From contig NZ_JAJAVQ010000007.1 in assembly GCF_020531985.1 (NCBI RefSeq), forward strand, positions 62,001-126,000: a stretch of 64,000 bases of DNA, written 5' to 3'. This DNA is from Rheinheimera aquimaris. Lineage in GTDB: Bacteria > Pseudomonadota > Gammaproteobacteria > Enterobacterales > Alteromonadaceae. Below the pieces are notes generated by a model. It saw only the letters and a program-made list of their open reading frames with translations. It was not told the DNA's origin and ran no database searches. Shown piece by piece: positions 16,945-26,428 of this stretch; position 1 is the stretch's first letter, and every line of letters begins with the position of its first letter. A program made the position numbers and the translations under genes.

Positions 16945-18027
16945 ATGGCCGATTTTCGTAGCGATACTGTCACCCAGCCCTCGCTGGCAATGAAAGAGCG
17001 AATGTTTAATGCGCCTTTGGGAGACGACGTCTTTAATGACGACCCGACCACACTGCAACTGCAGCGTTATGCCGCGAACTTACTCGGTTTTGAAGCGGCT
17101 TTGTTTGCACCAAGCGGCACCCAGACCAACCTGATTGCGATGATGAGCCACTGCCAGCGTGGTGATGAAGCGATAGTCGGCCAGCAATGGCATACCTATA
17201 AATGGGAAGCGGGCGGCATGGCCGTGCTAGGGTCTATCCAGCCGCAACCGCTGGAGCCGCAAAGCGACGGCACTTTGCTGCTAAGTGATATTGCAGCTGC
17301 CATTAAACCGGATGACCCACACTTTGCCCACACCCGTCTTATCGTTATTGAAAACACTGTTGGCGGTAAAGTGCTGCCGCTTGAATATATGCGCTCAGTG
17401 TCTGAACTGGCAAAAAAACAAGGCCTGGCCTGCCATATTGATGGCGCCAGGCTGATGAATGCCGCTGTTGCACTGGCACCACGGCACAATACCACGCCAC
17501 AGCAAATGGCACGCGAGCTGTGTCAGGGCTATGACTCGGTATCCCTGTGTTTATCCAAAGGCCTTGGCTGCCCGGTTGGCTCTTTGTTGCTGGGCTCAGA
17601 TGCGTTTATTGCCCGGGCCCGGCGGGTACGCAAAATGTTAGGTGGCGGCATGCGCCAGACCGGCATTCTGGCAGCCGCAGGCTTATATGCACTGGAAAAC
17701 AATATCGACCGGCTGGCACAGGATCATGCCAATTGCCAGCGCCTGGCTGACGGTTTAACGGTATTGGCAGCGCAGTTACCCGCACTACAGGGTAAACTGA
17801 CACCGCTGCCGGTGCAGACTAATATTCTGTTCACCGATATTGAAATTGAACTGGCCGCTCAGTTACTGCCATATCTGGCCGAGCGCGGTATTTCGCTCAC
17901 TGCCAGCAACTACCAAAATGCCAACGGTGCGATTAAGCGGGTGCGCTGGGTATGTCACTTAGATATCAGCAGTGCTGACATTGATAAAACGCTGCAGCAT
18001 GTTAGTGAATTTGCCCACCAGCAATGA
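16945..18027 (+). CDS. ltaE: Low-specificity L-threonine aldolase
   Basis: PLP enzyme cleaving L-threonine/L-allo-threonine to glycine and acetaldehyde. It opens with FRSDTVTQPS, then GDDVFNDDPT, and has FAPSGTQTNL for cofactor binding, HIDGARLMNAAVAL, and the Schiff-base lysine in LSKGLGCPVGSLL. Length 360 aa is slightly above the E. coli enzyme. The start ATG follows AAGGA. It stands 28 bp after the acyltransferase and may be cotranscribed with it, with no evident functional link. Confidence 0.9.
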   Translation: MADFRSDTVTQPSLAMKERMFNAPLGDDVFNDDPTTLQLQRYAANLLGFEAALFAPSGTQTNLIAMMSHCQRGDEAIVGQQWHTYKWEAGGMAVLGSIQPQPLEPQSDGTLLLSDIAAAIKPDDPHFAHTRLIVIENTVGGKVLPLEYMRSVSELAKKQGLACHIDGARLMNAAVALAPRHNTTPQQMARELCQGYDSVSLCLSKGLGCPVGSLLLGSDAFIARARRVRKMLGGGMRQTGILAAAGLYALENNIDRLAQDHANCQRLADGLTVLAAQLPALQGKLTPLPVQTNILFTDIEIELAAQLLPYLAERGISLTASNYQNANGAIKRVRWVCHLDISSADIDKTLQHVSEFAHQQ

Positions 18028-18120
18028 TCCTTAGAACATAAGGCAGCATCGCTGAAAGCAAAATGGCCTTTTGCCTGTCTGATAAGAGTATACCCATACC
18101 ACAGACAACCGGAGGCCGTT

Positions 18121-19392
18121 ATGACAAGATCCTGGTTAAAAACATTTTACTTATCGCTGTTACTTGCCGGCAGCACTTTATCCCTGCAGGCAGAAACCAT
18201 GCCTGCTACCTCACATCTTGACAGCATAGTGGTAGGCGCAGGCTGCTTCTGGGGTGTCGAAAAACGCTTCGAAGCCATGCCGGGTGTGATAGATGCCGTT
18301 TCAGGTTATGCCGACGGTAATGGTGTGGAGCCAACTTACCGCGCCATTACGCAGTATCGCAACAAACATAACCCGGATAACCATGCCGAAGTGGTTAAAA
18401 TCAGTTTTAACCCGGCCGTAATCAGCCTTGATATGCTGCTGAAACGCTACTTTGAAATGCACGACCCGACTCAGCTTAACCGCCAGGGCAATGATATCGG
18501 CACCCAGTACCGATCAACTATCCTGACGAATAGTCAGGCGCAGTATGACACCGCACAGCAGGTACTGGCAGCTTATCAGCCGCTACTGACTAAGGCGGGT
18601 TTTGGTAAAATTACCACAGTGATAAAACCTTTGCGCCAGTTCTTCCCGGCTGAGAACTACCATCAGGACTATATTGCGAAAAACCCTAACGGCTATTGCC
18701 CAGACCATTCCACCGGTGTACGCTTTGCCAGTGACAGCGCCACGAAAACCGCCGCTACCGACAACAGTGTCCTGCTTAACGGCCAGCACATTTTAGTGAT
18801 TGATTCGGAAAACTATTGTCCCTACTGCGAAAAATTCAAAGCCGATGTTGCCAGTAAATACAGCGGCGATATACCGCTGCATTTTCGTTATGCCAGTAAT
18901 CTTGATGGCCTGACAGTGAAAACCCCAACCTGGGCCACACCAACTATTATTCTGCTGCAGGACGGCAAAGAAGTGTATGGCCGTCAGGGCTATTTAAGCC
19001 CGGACGAATTTTATCTGCTGCTGGGTAAGTTTAAGCTGGGCAACAGCGAAGCCTTTAATGTCGCCTTTGATGAAGGCACCGACGGCCGTTTTTGCAAGCA
19101 GTACGAAATATTTAAAAACACACCTGATGGTACCTTTGTCGATAAACTCAGTGGCGCCGCACTGTTTGACACGCGCGACCGTTTTGACTCGGGCACGGGC
19201 TGGCTGTCGTTTACCAAGCCGGTTGACGGCGCCGTGATTGAAAAACCCGACAACCGCTACGGCATGCGCCGCACTGAAATCCGCGCTAAAGTATCCGGTA
19301 TTCATTTAGGCCATGTGTTTAACGACGGCCCAAACGGTAAACCACGTTACTGCATCAATGCCACTGTGCTGGACTTTGTGCCACGCAGCTAG
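18121..19392 (+). CDS. msrAB: Exported MsrA-thioredoxin-MsrB methionine sulfoxide reductase
   Basis: A 423-aa protein repairing oxidised methionine (S and R forms) in the periplasm. A signal peptide (1-24) precedes an MsrA domain with GCFWG (catalytic Cys42) and GYCPDHS (Cys193). A thioredoxin/glutaredoxin-like module has CPYC (Cys233, Cys236) and cis-Pro in WATPT. The C-terminal MsrB domain has SGTGWLSFTKP, GIHLGHVFNDGP and catalytic Cys411 in RYCINATV. MsrB lacks the zinc-binding CxxC pairs, as in some other MsrB proteins. The order MsrA-Trx-MsrB differs from Neisseria PilB (Trx-MsrA-MsrB); the central module may recycle both ends. GGAGG lies just before the start. Confidence 0.9.
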   Translation: MTRSWLKTFYLSLLLAGSTLSLQAETMPATSHLDSIVVGAGCFWGVEKRFEAMPGVIDAVSGYADGNGVEPTYRAITQYRNKHNPDNHAEVVKISFNPAVISLDMLLKRYFEMHDPTQLNRQGNDIGTQYRSTILTNSQAQYDTAQQVLAAYQPLLTKAGFGKITTVIKPLRQFFPAENYHQDYIAKNPNGYCPDHSTGVRFASDSATKTAATDNSVLLNGQHILVIDSENYCPYCEKFKADVASKYSGDIPLHFRYASNLDGLTVKTPTWATPTIILLQDGKEVYGRQGYLSPDEFYLLLGKFKLGNSEAFNVAFDEGTDGRFCKQYEIFKNTPDGTFVDKLSGAALFDTRDRFDSGTGWLSFTKPVDGAVIEKPDNRYGMRRTEIRAKVSGIHLGHVFNDGPNGKPRYCINATVLDFVPRS

Positions 19393-19398
19393 TCGTAT

Positions 19399-19433
19399 AA
19401 AACAAAGCCGCCGATAGAAGGCGGCTTTGTTTT
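19399..19433. terminator. Bidirectional-type terminator after msrAB
   Basis: A perfect 14-bp stem, AAAACAAAGCCGCC (19399-19412) with GGCGGCTTTGTTTT (19420-19433), and a 7-nt loop. The A/T ends let it work in both directions; the upstream gene on the plus strand is the evident user. Confidence 0.9.
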
Positions 19434-19552
19434 ATGGCAATATTTCAACTCATTAATGACGTCAGGTGGTAATGCAGACAACTGATGTGTAGTGATAATT
19501 GCATGGCTGCTATAGTTAACTGGCCGTTAATTGATGTGACGCCGGAGATTGA

Positions 19553-20875
19553 ATGAAGCTGCTGTTAATTGTTGCCCTGCTGATATGCCTGCCTGCTTAT
19601 GGCCAACTGGTTCCCGCACAAGATAATGTGCCAGAAGATACGCCGATAAAAGTCGAAGGCACCACAGGCGACAAAGCCATAACTGCCAGGCTGCTGGCCA
19701 TCACGTCTGCTATTTCCGGTATGGAACAAATCACTGCAAGCACTGAGGCGGGAGTATTAACGCTGCGTGGTGAAGTTGCCAATGCCCAACTTAAAGACGA
19801 AGCGCTCGCTATCGCCCGCCGGTTAGACGGCGTGGTGTATGTGCAGGACATGCTGCAGGAACAACTGGCAGTGCGCTCCAGATTAGCACCTGCGGCAGAG
19901 AAGTTTGAGCAGATGCTGACCAAGGCCGTGCAAATGCTACCGCTTTTGGTGTTGGCACTGCTGGCAGTACTGTGTTTTTCCTGGCTTGGCGGCTGGTTGG
20001 CGCGTCATAGTACCTGGCTGCGGCGGTTCGGCCTTACCGAGCTGGCCTCAAATCTTGGTGTGCGTTTTATCCGGGTACTGGTTACGGGTATAGGTGTATT
20101 GATTGCTCTGGAGCTATTGGATGCAACTGCTTTGGTTAGCGCGGCACTGGGCGTTGCTGGTGTGATCGGTATTGCACTGGGGTTTGCGTTTCGTAATATT
20201 GTCGAAAACTACCTGGCTGGCGTGCTGCTCAGCACGCGCAACCCTTTTGCCATTGGCGATCAAATTCAGGTGGGTGAGTTCACCGGCAGCGTTGTACGCT
20301 TAACCTCGCGTGATACAGTGTTGATGACGTACGACGGCAATCACCTGCGCATTCCTAACAGCGATATTATTACGCTGGCAATGACCAACTTTTCCCGTAA
20401 TCCGTTGCGGCGGTTTCAGTTTGATGTCGGGGTATCAGTTACATTGGACTTAGTACAGGTACGTCAACTGGGTATTGCCACGCTGACCAACATGCCCGGT
20501 ATTCTGGCCGACCCTCCACCACGTTGCCTGATTAACGAGTTAGGCGACAGTGCGGTAGCGTTGAAGTTTTTTGGCTGGATAGATCAGCGCAATACCGATT
20601 TTTTAAAAGCCCGCAGCGAAGCCATCCGCCTGGTTAAATCGGCATTTGACGACGCCGGTATTGAAATGCCAGAACCTATCTACCGTATTCATATGGCAGA
20701 TATGAACAATGCCGAACCACCTGCGCCCACTGAGGCTACAACGTCTTCTCAGCAGGCGGCACGGCAAGACGTGGACGTCACCACCGACGACACTATGCAA
20801 CAGCAATTGCAGACTGAGCTGCGAACCTCAGATGAGGAGAATTTACTAACCAAGCACAGCAATAGTAAGAGCTAA
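19553..20875 (+). CDS. BON-domain MscS-family mechanosensitive channel
   Basis: A 440-aa inner-membrane channel. A signal peptide (about 1-18) leads to a periplasmic BON-like domain (about 35-105, with GVLTLRGEVAN and ARRLDGVVYVQD). Three hydrophobic segments follow (about 122-145, 165-185 and 190-215). The last is the pore helix, reading into the MscS beta domain with GFAFRNIVENYLAGVLL, PFAIGDQIQVGEFTGSV and RIPNSDI. The C-terminal tail is acidic and Gln-rich. BON-MscS proteins probably open on hypo-osmotic shock; the BON domain may bind lipid or envelope surfaces. GGAGA precedes the start. Confidence 0.9.
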   Translation: MKLLLIVALLICLPAYGQLVPAQDNVPEDTPIKVEGTTGDKAITARLLAITSAISGMEQITASTEAGVLTLRGEVANAQLKDEALAIARRLDGVVYVQDMLQEQLAVRSRLAPAAEKFEQMLTKAVQMLPLLVLALLAVLCFSWLGGWLARHSTWLRRFGLTELASNLGVRFIRVLVTGIGVLIALELLDATALVSAALGVAGVIGIALGFAFRNIVENYLAGVLLSTRNPFAIGDQIQVGEFTGSVVRLTSRDTVLMTYDGNHLRIPNSDIITLAMTNFSRNPLRRFQFDVGVSVTLDLVQVRQLGIATLTNMPGILADPPPRCLINELGDSAVALKFFGWIDQRNTDFLKARSEAIRLVKSAFDDAGIEMPEPIYRIHMADMNNAEPPAPTEATTSSQQAARQDVDVTTDDTMQQQLQTELRTSDEENLLTKHSNSKS

Positions 20876-21789
20876 ATATCGGGATCTGCTGTTTTGATTA
20901 GCGGCTGTGTTTTTCCCTCAAGCAGCTGCTGCACGGCTCTGGCCGGTTTATGCCGTGCCGCCAGCGCCAGGCCGGTGAGCATAATCAGTACCACGCCGGC
21001 CAGCTGCAATAACGTTAGCGCTTCGTGAAATAACCACCAACCGGCAATAATTACCGTTACCGGCTCCATATAGGCCAACGTAGCATATACCCGTGTTGGC
21101 AGATGCTGCAGTGCCACTATGGCGCAGTAAATAGCCATAAAGCCGGGGAAGAGCCCCGCCAGCGCTACCCAGATAAGCGTCTGCTGGTCCGGCACCGGTA
21201 TGGCTCCCAGAACAGGCAGCATGCAGCAGGCACCGATCACCAACTGATAAAAGGTGCGCTGCAATTGTGAGTGTGCCGGCAACGAGCGCCTGTTCAGCAG
21301 TAAAAAGCCGCTGTAAGCCAGTAAGGACATCAGGCCAAACACTAAACCCGGAAATTGGTCGGCATGTAGCACCAGATCGAATTTAAATTGCTGTAGCATC
21401 GCAAAGCCGAAAAATGACAACGCAATCAGGCTGCTGTCAGGTAAGTCCAGCCGTTCATCCAACAGCCAGTGTGCAACAAAGGCAGACAATGGCGGCGCCA
21501 GATAAACCAGCATGATGGCATTCGCCAGGCTGATATATTCAATGGCGCTCAAGAACGTCAGCATAAAGCCAACCAGCAGCACACCGTTTACCGCCATACG
21601 CCAATCGGGTTTACCTTTCAACGTTTTGATACGGCCGGTACAGGCAACAAACACCAGCAGACATAAAGCGCCGACCGCCAGCCGATAGAAGGTCAGCTCG
21701 GCAGCCGACAACCCGCTAAAGCGGGCAATAATGCCACTGCTGGCCATCGCCACTGCCGATACCAGCGCCAGTAATACATAAGTGAGCAT
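20872..21789 (-). CDS. EamA/DMT-family exporter
   Basis: A 305-aa integral membrane protein with two repeated EamA halves of about five helices each, the fold of drug/metabolite transporters such as RhaT and YdcZ relatives. The first half opens with SGIIARFSGLSAAELTFYRLAVGAL, and the second ends with YATLAYMEPVTVIIAGWWLFHEALTLLQ, both characteristic. The C-terminal tail is polar. It is convergent with the mechanosensitive channel, with a 4-bp stop overlap. The substrate is unknown. Confidence 0.85.
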   Translation of the reverse strand: MLTYVLLALVSAVAMASSGIIARFSGLSAAELTFYRLAVGALCLLVFVACTGRIKTLKGKPDWRMAVNGVLLVGFMLTFLSAIEYISLANAIMLVYLAPPLSAFVAHWLLDERLDLPDSSLIALSFFGFAMLQQFKFDLVLHADQFPGLVFGLMSLLAYSGFLLLNRRSLPAHSQLQRTFYQLVIGACCMLPVLGAIPVPDQQTLIWVALAGLFPGFMAIYCAIVALQHLPTRVYATLAYMEPVTVIIAGWWLFHEALTLLQLAGVVLIMLTGLALAARHKPARAVQQLLEGKTQPLIKTADPDI

Positions 21790-21814
21790 AATATCCGCTT
21801 ATCCTGCGTCATCA

Positions 21815-21911
21815 GGATTGGGGTACTCACACCGACACGCCGTAAATACATCCCTGTAGGCTCGATTCCGGCATCCATGCCGTCAACGGTCGGCTTAGAG
21901 TAACCCAATCC
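21815..21911 (-). repeat. Structured palindromic repeat, copy 1
   Basis: A 97-bp element between ppc and the EamA gene, read in the direction of ppc. The outer arms (21815-21828 and 21898-21911) are complementary over 14 bp with one mismatch. Inside are a second stem (GCCGAC/GTCGGT), a hairpin CGGCA-TGGA-TGCCG and a hairpin TACA-GGGA-TGTA. The core from CCGTTGA to GGCGTGT matches copy 2 at 62141-62198 in 45 of 55 aligned positions (hand alignment, one gap), while the arms differ in sequence. Confidence 0.75.
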
Positions 21912-21967
21912 CTCGCCTGAATTCCGGCTTACATTATGCTGGTTATGCCGTTAATAAACGAGATGAC

Positions 21968-24598
21968 CTAACCGGAATTTCGCATACCGGCGGCAATACC
22001 GGCAATGGTCACCATCAGTGCCCGGCTAATCATCGGGTTGACCCGCTCCGGCTGATGCCGCACGCGGTGCAGCAACTCGGCTTGCAGAATATGCAAGGGG
22101 TCAACATAAGTGTTACGCAGCATAATGGATTCACGGATCCAGCTCTCTTTTGCCATTAATGTGTCGCTGTGAATAAGCTCTAACAGCAAGTCACGGTCAG
22201 CAGCCAGCTGGTTGCGCAGGCTCTCGCCCAGATGTTTCAGCTCGTCCGGCACCAGCACCTTATCGTAATAGGCGGCAATATCGCTGTCTGCTTTGAGAAA
22301 CACCATTTCCAGCATCGACATGCGGGTTGCGAAGAACGGCCATTGTTGCTGCATTTCTTCGAGCAGCTTAGCGTTATCGGCTTTCGCAGCTTTAGCCAGT
22401 GCTGAACCGGCGCCAAGCCAGGCTGGCAGCATTAAGCGGTTTTGCGACCAGGCGAAGATCCATGGAATAGCGCGCAGGCTTTCTACCCCCCCACTGGGGT
22501 TGCGTTTCGCTGGCCGGCTGCCTAATGGTAACTGCCCCAGTTCCTGTTCCGGTGTAGCAGCGCGGAAGTAAGGCACGAAGTCTTTATTGTGCCGGACAAT
22601 CGCCCGGTAAGCCTCGCAGGAGTCGTCTGCCAGCTGCTGCATCAGGTTACGCCAGCTTTGTTTTGGCACCGGTGGCGGCAGCAACATGCCCTCAAGTACT
22701 GCGCTGGCGTACAGTGCCAGGCTGCGCTCAGCTAGTTTCGGTAAACCAAACTTAAAGCGGATCATCTCGCCTTGCTCAGTTACGCGCAGGCCGCCGGCCA
22801 GTGAGCCTGGTGGCTGGGATAAGATAGCCGCATGAGCCGGGCCACCGCCACGGCCAATAGTGCCGCCGCGGCCATGAAACAGTGTCAGTTGTACTTTAGC
22901 CTGCTGACAAATCGCCACCAACGCTTCCTGCGCACTGTATTGCGCCCAGGCAGCAGCGAACACACCAGCATCTTTGGCCGAGTCAGAGTAACCAATCATC
23001 ACCTCCTGTTTGCCATTAATATAGCCGCGATACCAGTCAATGCTAAGCAGCCGGCGCATGCAGTCAGGTGCGTTTTGTAAATCACTCAAGGTTTCAAACA
23101 GCGGCGCAACCGGCATCGGGAAGCTGATGCCCGCTTCTTTTAACAGCAGCTGTACCGCCAGCACATCAGACGGTTTACCCGCCATAGAGATCACATAGGT
23201 ACTCAGCGCTTCGTTACCATGGCGGGCAACGATGTCACAGGTATCCAGAACCTCCTGTACATCGGCTGATGGTTGCCAGCTTTTGGGAAATAACGGCCGG
23301 CGGTTTGCCAACTCGGCTAGCAGAAATGCCTGACGGGCGCTTTCATCCCAAGCACCATAGTCTCCAAGGCCAAGATGCTGTGTCAGCTCGCTGAATACCT
23401 GCGCATGCCGGCCGGCATCCTGACGAATATCCAGTTTTAGTAGAGTTAAACCAAAAGCATAGGCCCGGCGTAACGTATCAAGCAGCTTACCATTGGCAAT
23501 AACCGCCATACCACAATCGAGCAGCGACTGATAGCACAGCAGCAAAGGTTCCAGTAACTGGGCGTTATGCCAAATCAGGTCCTGTGGCCGCTGCAACCGG
23601 TCATGCTTTAATGCTTCAGTCAGCCAGTCGCGGGTGCGCAACAAGCCGCTGCGCAACGTGTTCAGTACCTGCCGGTACGGCTCACTGCTGTCGCCTGCAA
23701 TGTCACGTAATGCCAGGCTGGCCTGAAACATTGATAATTCGCTGCTGAGTAAATCCAAATCCTGCGAAAACAGATCAGCCGCTTTCCAGCGACTCAGCAA
23801 CAATACCTGGCGGGTCACTTTCGATGTAACAAAAGGGTTACCATCGCGATCTCCCCCCATCCAGGACGCAAACTTCACCGGTGCAGCATCCAGCGCCAGG
23901 CCTTTACCAGTCGCATTTAGCAGTTTGGCGTCCAGTTCACGCAGGAAGTCTGGCACCGCCTGCCACAACGAGCTTTCAATTACTGCAAAACCTGACTTCG
24001 CCTCATCTACCGGCGTCGGCCGCTGCTCACGAATTTCATTCGTGTACCAGGCCTGGGCAATCAGTTCACTTAAGCGCAGCTCAACTGCCTCTTGTCGGGC
24101 GGGGCTAAGTTCATATTCCAGTTCAGTTAAGCAGGCTGCGATTTCGGTCAGTTTATGGATCAAAGTACGGCGGGACACTTCTGTCGGGTGTGCCGTCAGC
24201 ACCAACTCAATGGATAAACTTGCCACGGCCTGATCCACTTTGGCATTGTCGAGTTTTTTGTCTTCAAGCAAACTGAACAGCTCTTGTAGCGGCTCGGGCT
24301 TTTCAATGCTGGCATGGCCAATACGGCTGATAGTGTGGTGCTGCTCGGCCAGGTTAGCCAAATTAAGAAACTGGGCAAAAGCCCGCGCTACCGGTAACAG
24401 TTCATCGTCACTAAGACTATGCAGTACCTGCTTTAGTTTGTCAGCCTGCAACTCTTCACCCTGACGTGCTGCTTTGGACAACAGCCGGATTTGCTCTACC
24501 CGCTCCAGCACTGCATCCCCTAACTGACTGCGGATAGTGTCGCCCAACTTAGTACCCAATAAGCCAACATTCGACTTTAATGCTGCGTAATGATCCAT
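21968..24598 (-). CDS. ppc: Phosphoenolpyruvate carboxylase
   Basis: Carboxylates PEP to oxaloacetate with bicarbonate, refilling the TCA cycle; a cytosolic tetramer. At 876 aa it is close to the E. coli enzyme. Visible motifs are [14 protein letters not shown] with the catalytic His, [39 protein letters not shown] with the essential Arg, and the C-terminal MRNSG, where the usual ending is QNTG. The frame is open to 24631, but ATG at 24596-24598 has GAGG eight bases upstream and fits the family start, so I use it. Confidence 0.95.
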   Translation of the reverse strand: MDHYAALKSNVGLLGTKLGDTIRSQLGDAVLERVEQIRLLSKAARQGEELQADKLKQVLHSLSDDELLPVARAFAQFLNLANLAEQHHTISRIGHASIEKPEPLQELFSLLEDKKLDNAKVDQAVASLSIELVLTAHPTEVSRRTLIHKLTEIAACLTELEYELSPARQEAVELRLSELIAQAWYTNEIREQRPTPVDEAKSGFAVIESSLWQAVPDFLRELDAKLLNATGKGLALDAAPVKFASWMGGDRDGNPFVTSKVTRQVLLLSRWKAADLFSQDLDLLSSELSMFQASLALRDIAGDSSEPYRQVLNTLRSGLLRTRDWLTEALKHDRLQRPQDLIWHNAQLLEPLLLCYQSLLDCGMAVIANGKLLDTLRRAYAFGLTLLKLDIRQDAGRHAQVFSELTQHLGLGDYGAWDESARQAFLLAELANRRPLFPKSWQPSADVQEVLDTCDIVARHGNEALSTYVISMAGKPSDVLAVQLLLKEAGISFPMPVAPLFETLSDLQNAPDCMRRLLSIDWYRGYINGKQEVMIGYSDSAKDAGVFAAAWAQYSAQEALVAICQQAKVQLTLFHGRGGTIGRGGGPAHAAILSQPPGSLAGGLRVTEQGEMIRFKFGLPKLAERSLALYASAVLEGMLLPPPVPKQSWRNLMQQLADDSCEAYRAIVRHNKDFVPYFRAATPEQELGQLPLGSRPAKRNPSGGVESLRAIPWIFAWSQNRLMLPAWLGAGSALAKAAKADNAKLLEEMQQQWPFFATRMSMLEMVFLKADSDIAAYYDKVLVPDELKHLGESLRNQLAADRDLLLELIHSDTLMAKESWIRESIMLRNTYVDPLHILQAELLHRVRHQPERVNPMISRALMVTIAGIAAGMRNSG

Positions 24599-24728
24599 TT
24601 CCGTTGCCTCGTTTACTGGATTTTGCACCACCCTAGCGCGTTATCTGTTAGTACTCAACATTGATTGATTACAAAACGGGCAACGAAATTGGTAAAACCA
24701 AATTACCAGAAAAAATTTCATCTTGCCG

Positions 24729-24755
24729 GGAATAAAGCGATCTGCTGCGCCGTTA
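24729..24755 (+). promoter_or_regulatory. ECF-type promoter for the exported-protein/barrel operon
   Basis: GGAATAAA (24729-24736), 13 bp, then CCGTTA (24750-24755), preceded by an A-tract with ATTTC. The same two boxes with the same spacing stand before the sigma factor gene (27830-27856). GGAA at -35 and CGTT near -10 are typical of ECF sigma promoters. The sites were found by comparison of these two regions only. Confidence 0.65.
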
Positions 24756-24791
24756 GCTGTATGTCAATGATGACAATACGAGGAAATCAGC

Positions 24792-25442
24792 ATGAAAACC
24801 ATTATTACCCCTGCAATCATTATGTTAGGTAGCTTCATTCCACACTATGCTCAGGCGGCAGATGTTAATGCCTCCGCAGAGAATAGTAGTGCTTATGCTG
24901 TAACGCTAAAGCCGGGTACAGCGCAAACTGAAGCCAGCGCCAGCAGCCAGAGCTCAGCCTCAGCGGCAGTAACGCTGCAAGCACCACAATCAGCCTCTGG
25001 CTCTGATACGGCAACAGATGCCGGAACGACCACAGCAGCAAGCAATGACAGCGAAGCTATGGCCGGCGCTGACACCGCAACTGCCAGCGCAACCTCTGCA
25101 ACCACCACTGTAACGGGCACGGCGTCACCTGCCAATGCCATGCTATCGGGTGCAGTGACTTCAGCCAGCGAAGTGGCCGGTAGTACAACCGTCTCGCTGC
25201 AACAGCTTGGCAATGCGTCACTGACTACAGCGCTGCAAACCAGTCGGGCTGCCAGCAACGAGTTATCCGCTTCTTTGAACGCCGTATCAGGCCAGCTGGT
25301 GCAGCAGCAGCTTAATGCCGCCGCCAGTCAGACCGTACAGCAGACGGTGTCAGCACAGCTGAGCCAGACGGTGAATGACACGGTCAGTGCCAGCGTAAGT
25401 GACACAGTGCGGCAAACACTGGTGCTGTCAGGCGGTTTGTGA
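24792..25442 (+). CDS. Exported Ala/Ser/Thr-rich low-complexity protein
   Basis: A 216-aa protein with a Sec signal peptide ending in HYAQA. The mature part is built almost only from Ala, Ser, Thr, Gln and Val and has no cysteine. Residues 24-125 are disordered-looking. From about 165 onward a periodic pattern appears (QTVQQTVSAQLSQTV, NDTVSASVSDTV), as in an amphipathic helix or coiled coil. I do not recognise the family. It precedes an outer-membrane barrel gene and follows an ECF-type promoter. A role as a surface, secreted or matrix component, or as substrate of the neighbouring subtilase, is inference. Confidence 0.7.
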   Translation: MKTIITPAIIMLGSFIPHYAQAADVNASAENSSAYAVTLKPGTAQTEASASSQSSASAAVTLQAPQSASGSDTATDAGTTTAASNDSEAMAGADTATASATSATTTVTGTASPANAMLSGAVTSASEVAGSTTVSLQQLGNASLTTALQTSRAASNELSASLNAVSGQLVQQQLNAAASQTVQQTVSAQLSQTVNDTVSASVSDTVRQTLVLSGGL

Positions 25443-25449
25443 TTGAAGT

Positions 25450-25472
25450 GCGCGCCGGAGATTCCGGCGCGC
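25450..25472 (+). promoter_or_regulatory. GC-rich hairpin between the AST-rich and barrel genes
   Basis: GCGCGCCGGA (25450-25459) and TCCGGCGCGC (25463-25472) form a perfect 10-bp stem with a 3-nt loop, with no T-tract after it. It may stabilise the upstream message or reduce read-through, setting unequal expression of the two genes. Confidence 0.55.
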
Positions 25473-25492
25473 GGTTTAACAGGAGTTCTGCG

Positions 25493-26428
25493 ATGTGTAA
25501 ATTTATTCGCCAACAGTTTTATCCGACAGCAATAGCGATGTTATTGCTTACCCCAGCCACAGATGCTGCCAACAACAGCACACCGGAGTTGTCCGGTGCT
25601 GTGCGCGCCGGAGCGGCCTATCACAGTAATGTCAACAATACTCAGCTTGAGCAGGCCAGCGGCCGTGGTGACAGTGCCCGCGTGCTGGAAGCAGAAGTCA
25701 AAACACGCTGGGCCGCCACCAGCCAATGGCAGCTTGAGGGCGGTTATTCTTTTAGTGATACTGCCTATCGTCAGGCCGATAGCTACAGCAGCCAGCTACA
25801 TTTGTTATATGCCGACAGCAGTTACCGCTTTGGTGCTCATACCGCGGGTGTAAACCTTTACTATGCCAATGCCCGTTTAGACGATGCCGATTTCTTATCT
25901 TTGCGCCAGGCCAGCCTGTACAGTATGCATACGCTGCAAAGCCAGCTGGTGCTGCGACCTGCATTGACCATTGGCGAAAAGCGCTTTACACAATTCAGCG
26001 CCCGCAACAGCACCTCGCTGAACGCTGCCGTAGACAGTTTCTGGTTTTATGATGGCAGCGGGCGCTTTATTTCAGCGGGGCTATTGGCCGAGCAAGAGCG
26101 CAGTGATGATGTACAGTACCGCTATAAGGCAGCCGGGATCCGCTTAAAATGGTCAGGACAATACCAATTCTGGCATGACAAACAACAGTTTCAGCTGGCG
26201 TTACGCTACAACCGCCGCGACTACGAACACAGCAGCAGCGCGCTGCCGGTTAACACTGACACTGAGCGTCAGGACAATCAGCTGCAACTGGAAGCCGTCT
26301 GGCAGTGGCATTTTAACGACCATTTTGCGTTGCACACCAAGCTGGAGCATGGCGACTTTGACTCCACACTGCAGACAGCAGACTACCGAGACTCCCGTGC
26401 TTCAGTGCTATTGGCGCTGAGCTTTTAA
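25493..26428 (+). CDS. Outer-membrane beta-barrel protein, unknown
   Basis: A 311-aa protein with a signal peptide (after ATDA) and a mature part of alternating amphipathic strands rich in Tyr, Trp and Gln, ending in LLALSF with the C-terminal Phe of outer-membrane barrels. About a dozen or more strands could be formed. It resembles surface-exposed porin-like or SLAM-type barrels only in general pattern. The frame is open from 25439, but ATG 25493 has AGGAG at 25481-25485 with a 7-nt spacer and starts the signal peptide. Its 3' end overlaps the convergent subtilase by 21 bp. Confidence 0.7.
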   Translation: MCKFIRQQFYPTAIAMLLLTPATDAANNSTPELSGAVRAGAAYHSNVNNTQLEQASGRGDSARVLEAEVKTRWAATSQWQLEGGYSFSDTAYRQADSYSSQLHLLYADSSYRFGAHTAGVNLYYANARLDDADFLSLRQASLYSMHTLQSQLVLRPALTIGEKRFTQFSARNSTSLNAAVDSFWFYDGSGRFISAGLLAEQERSDDVQYRYKAAGIRLKWSGQYQFWHDKQQFQLALRYNRRDYEHSSSALPVNTDTERQDNQLQLEAVWQWHFNDHFALHTKLEHGDFDSTLQTADYRDSRASVLLALSF

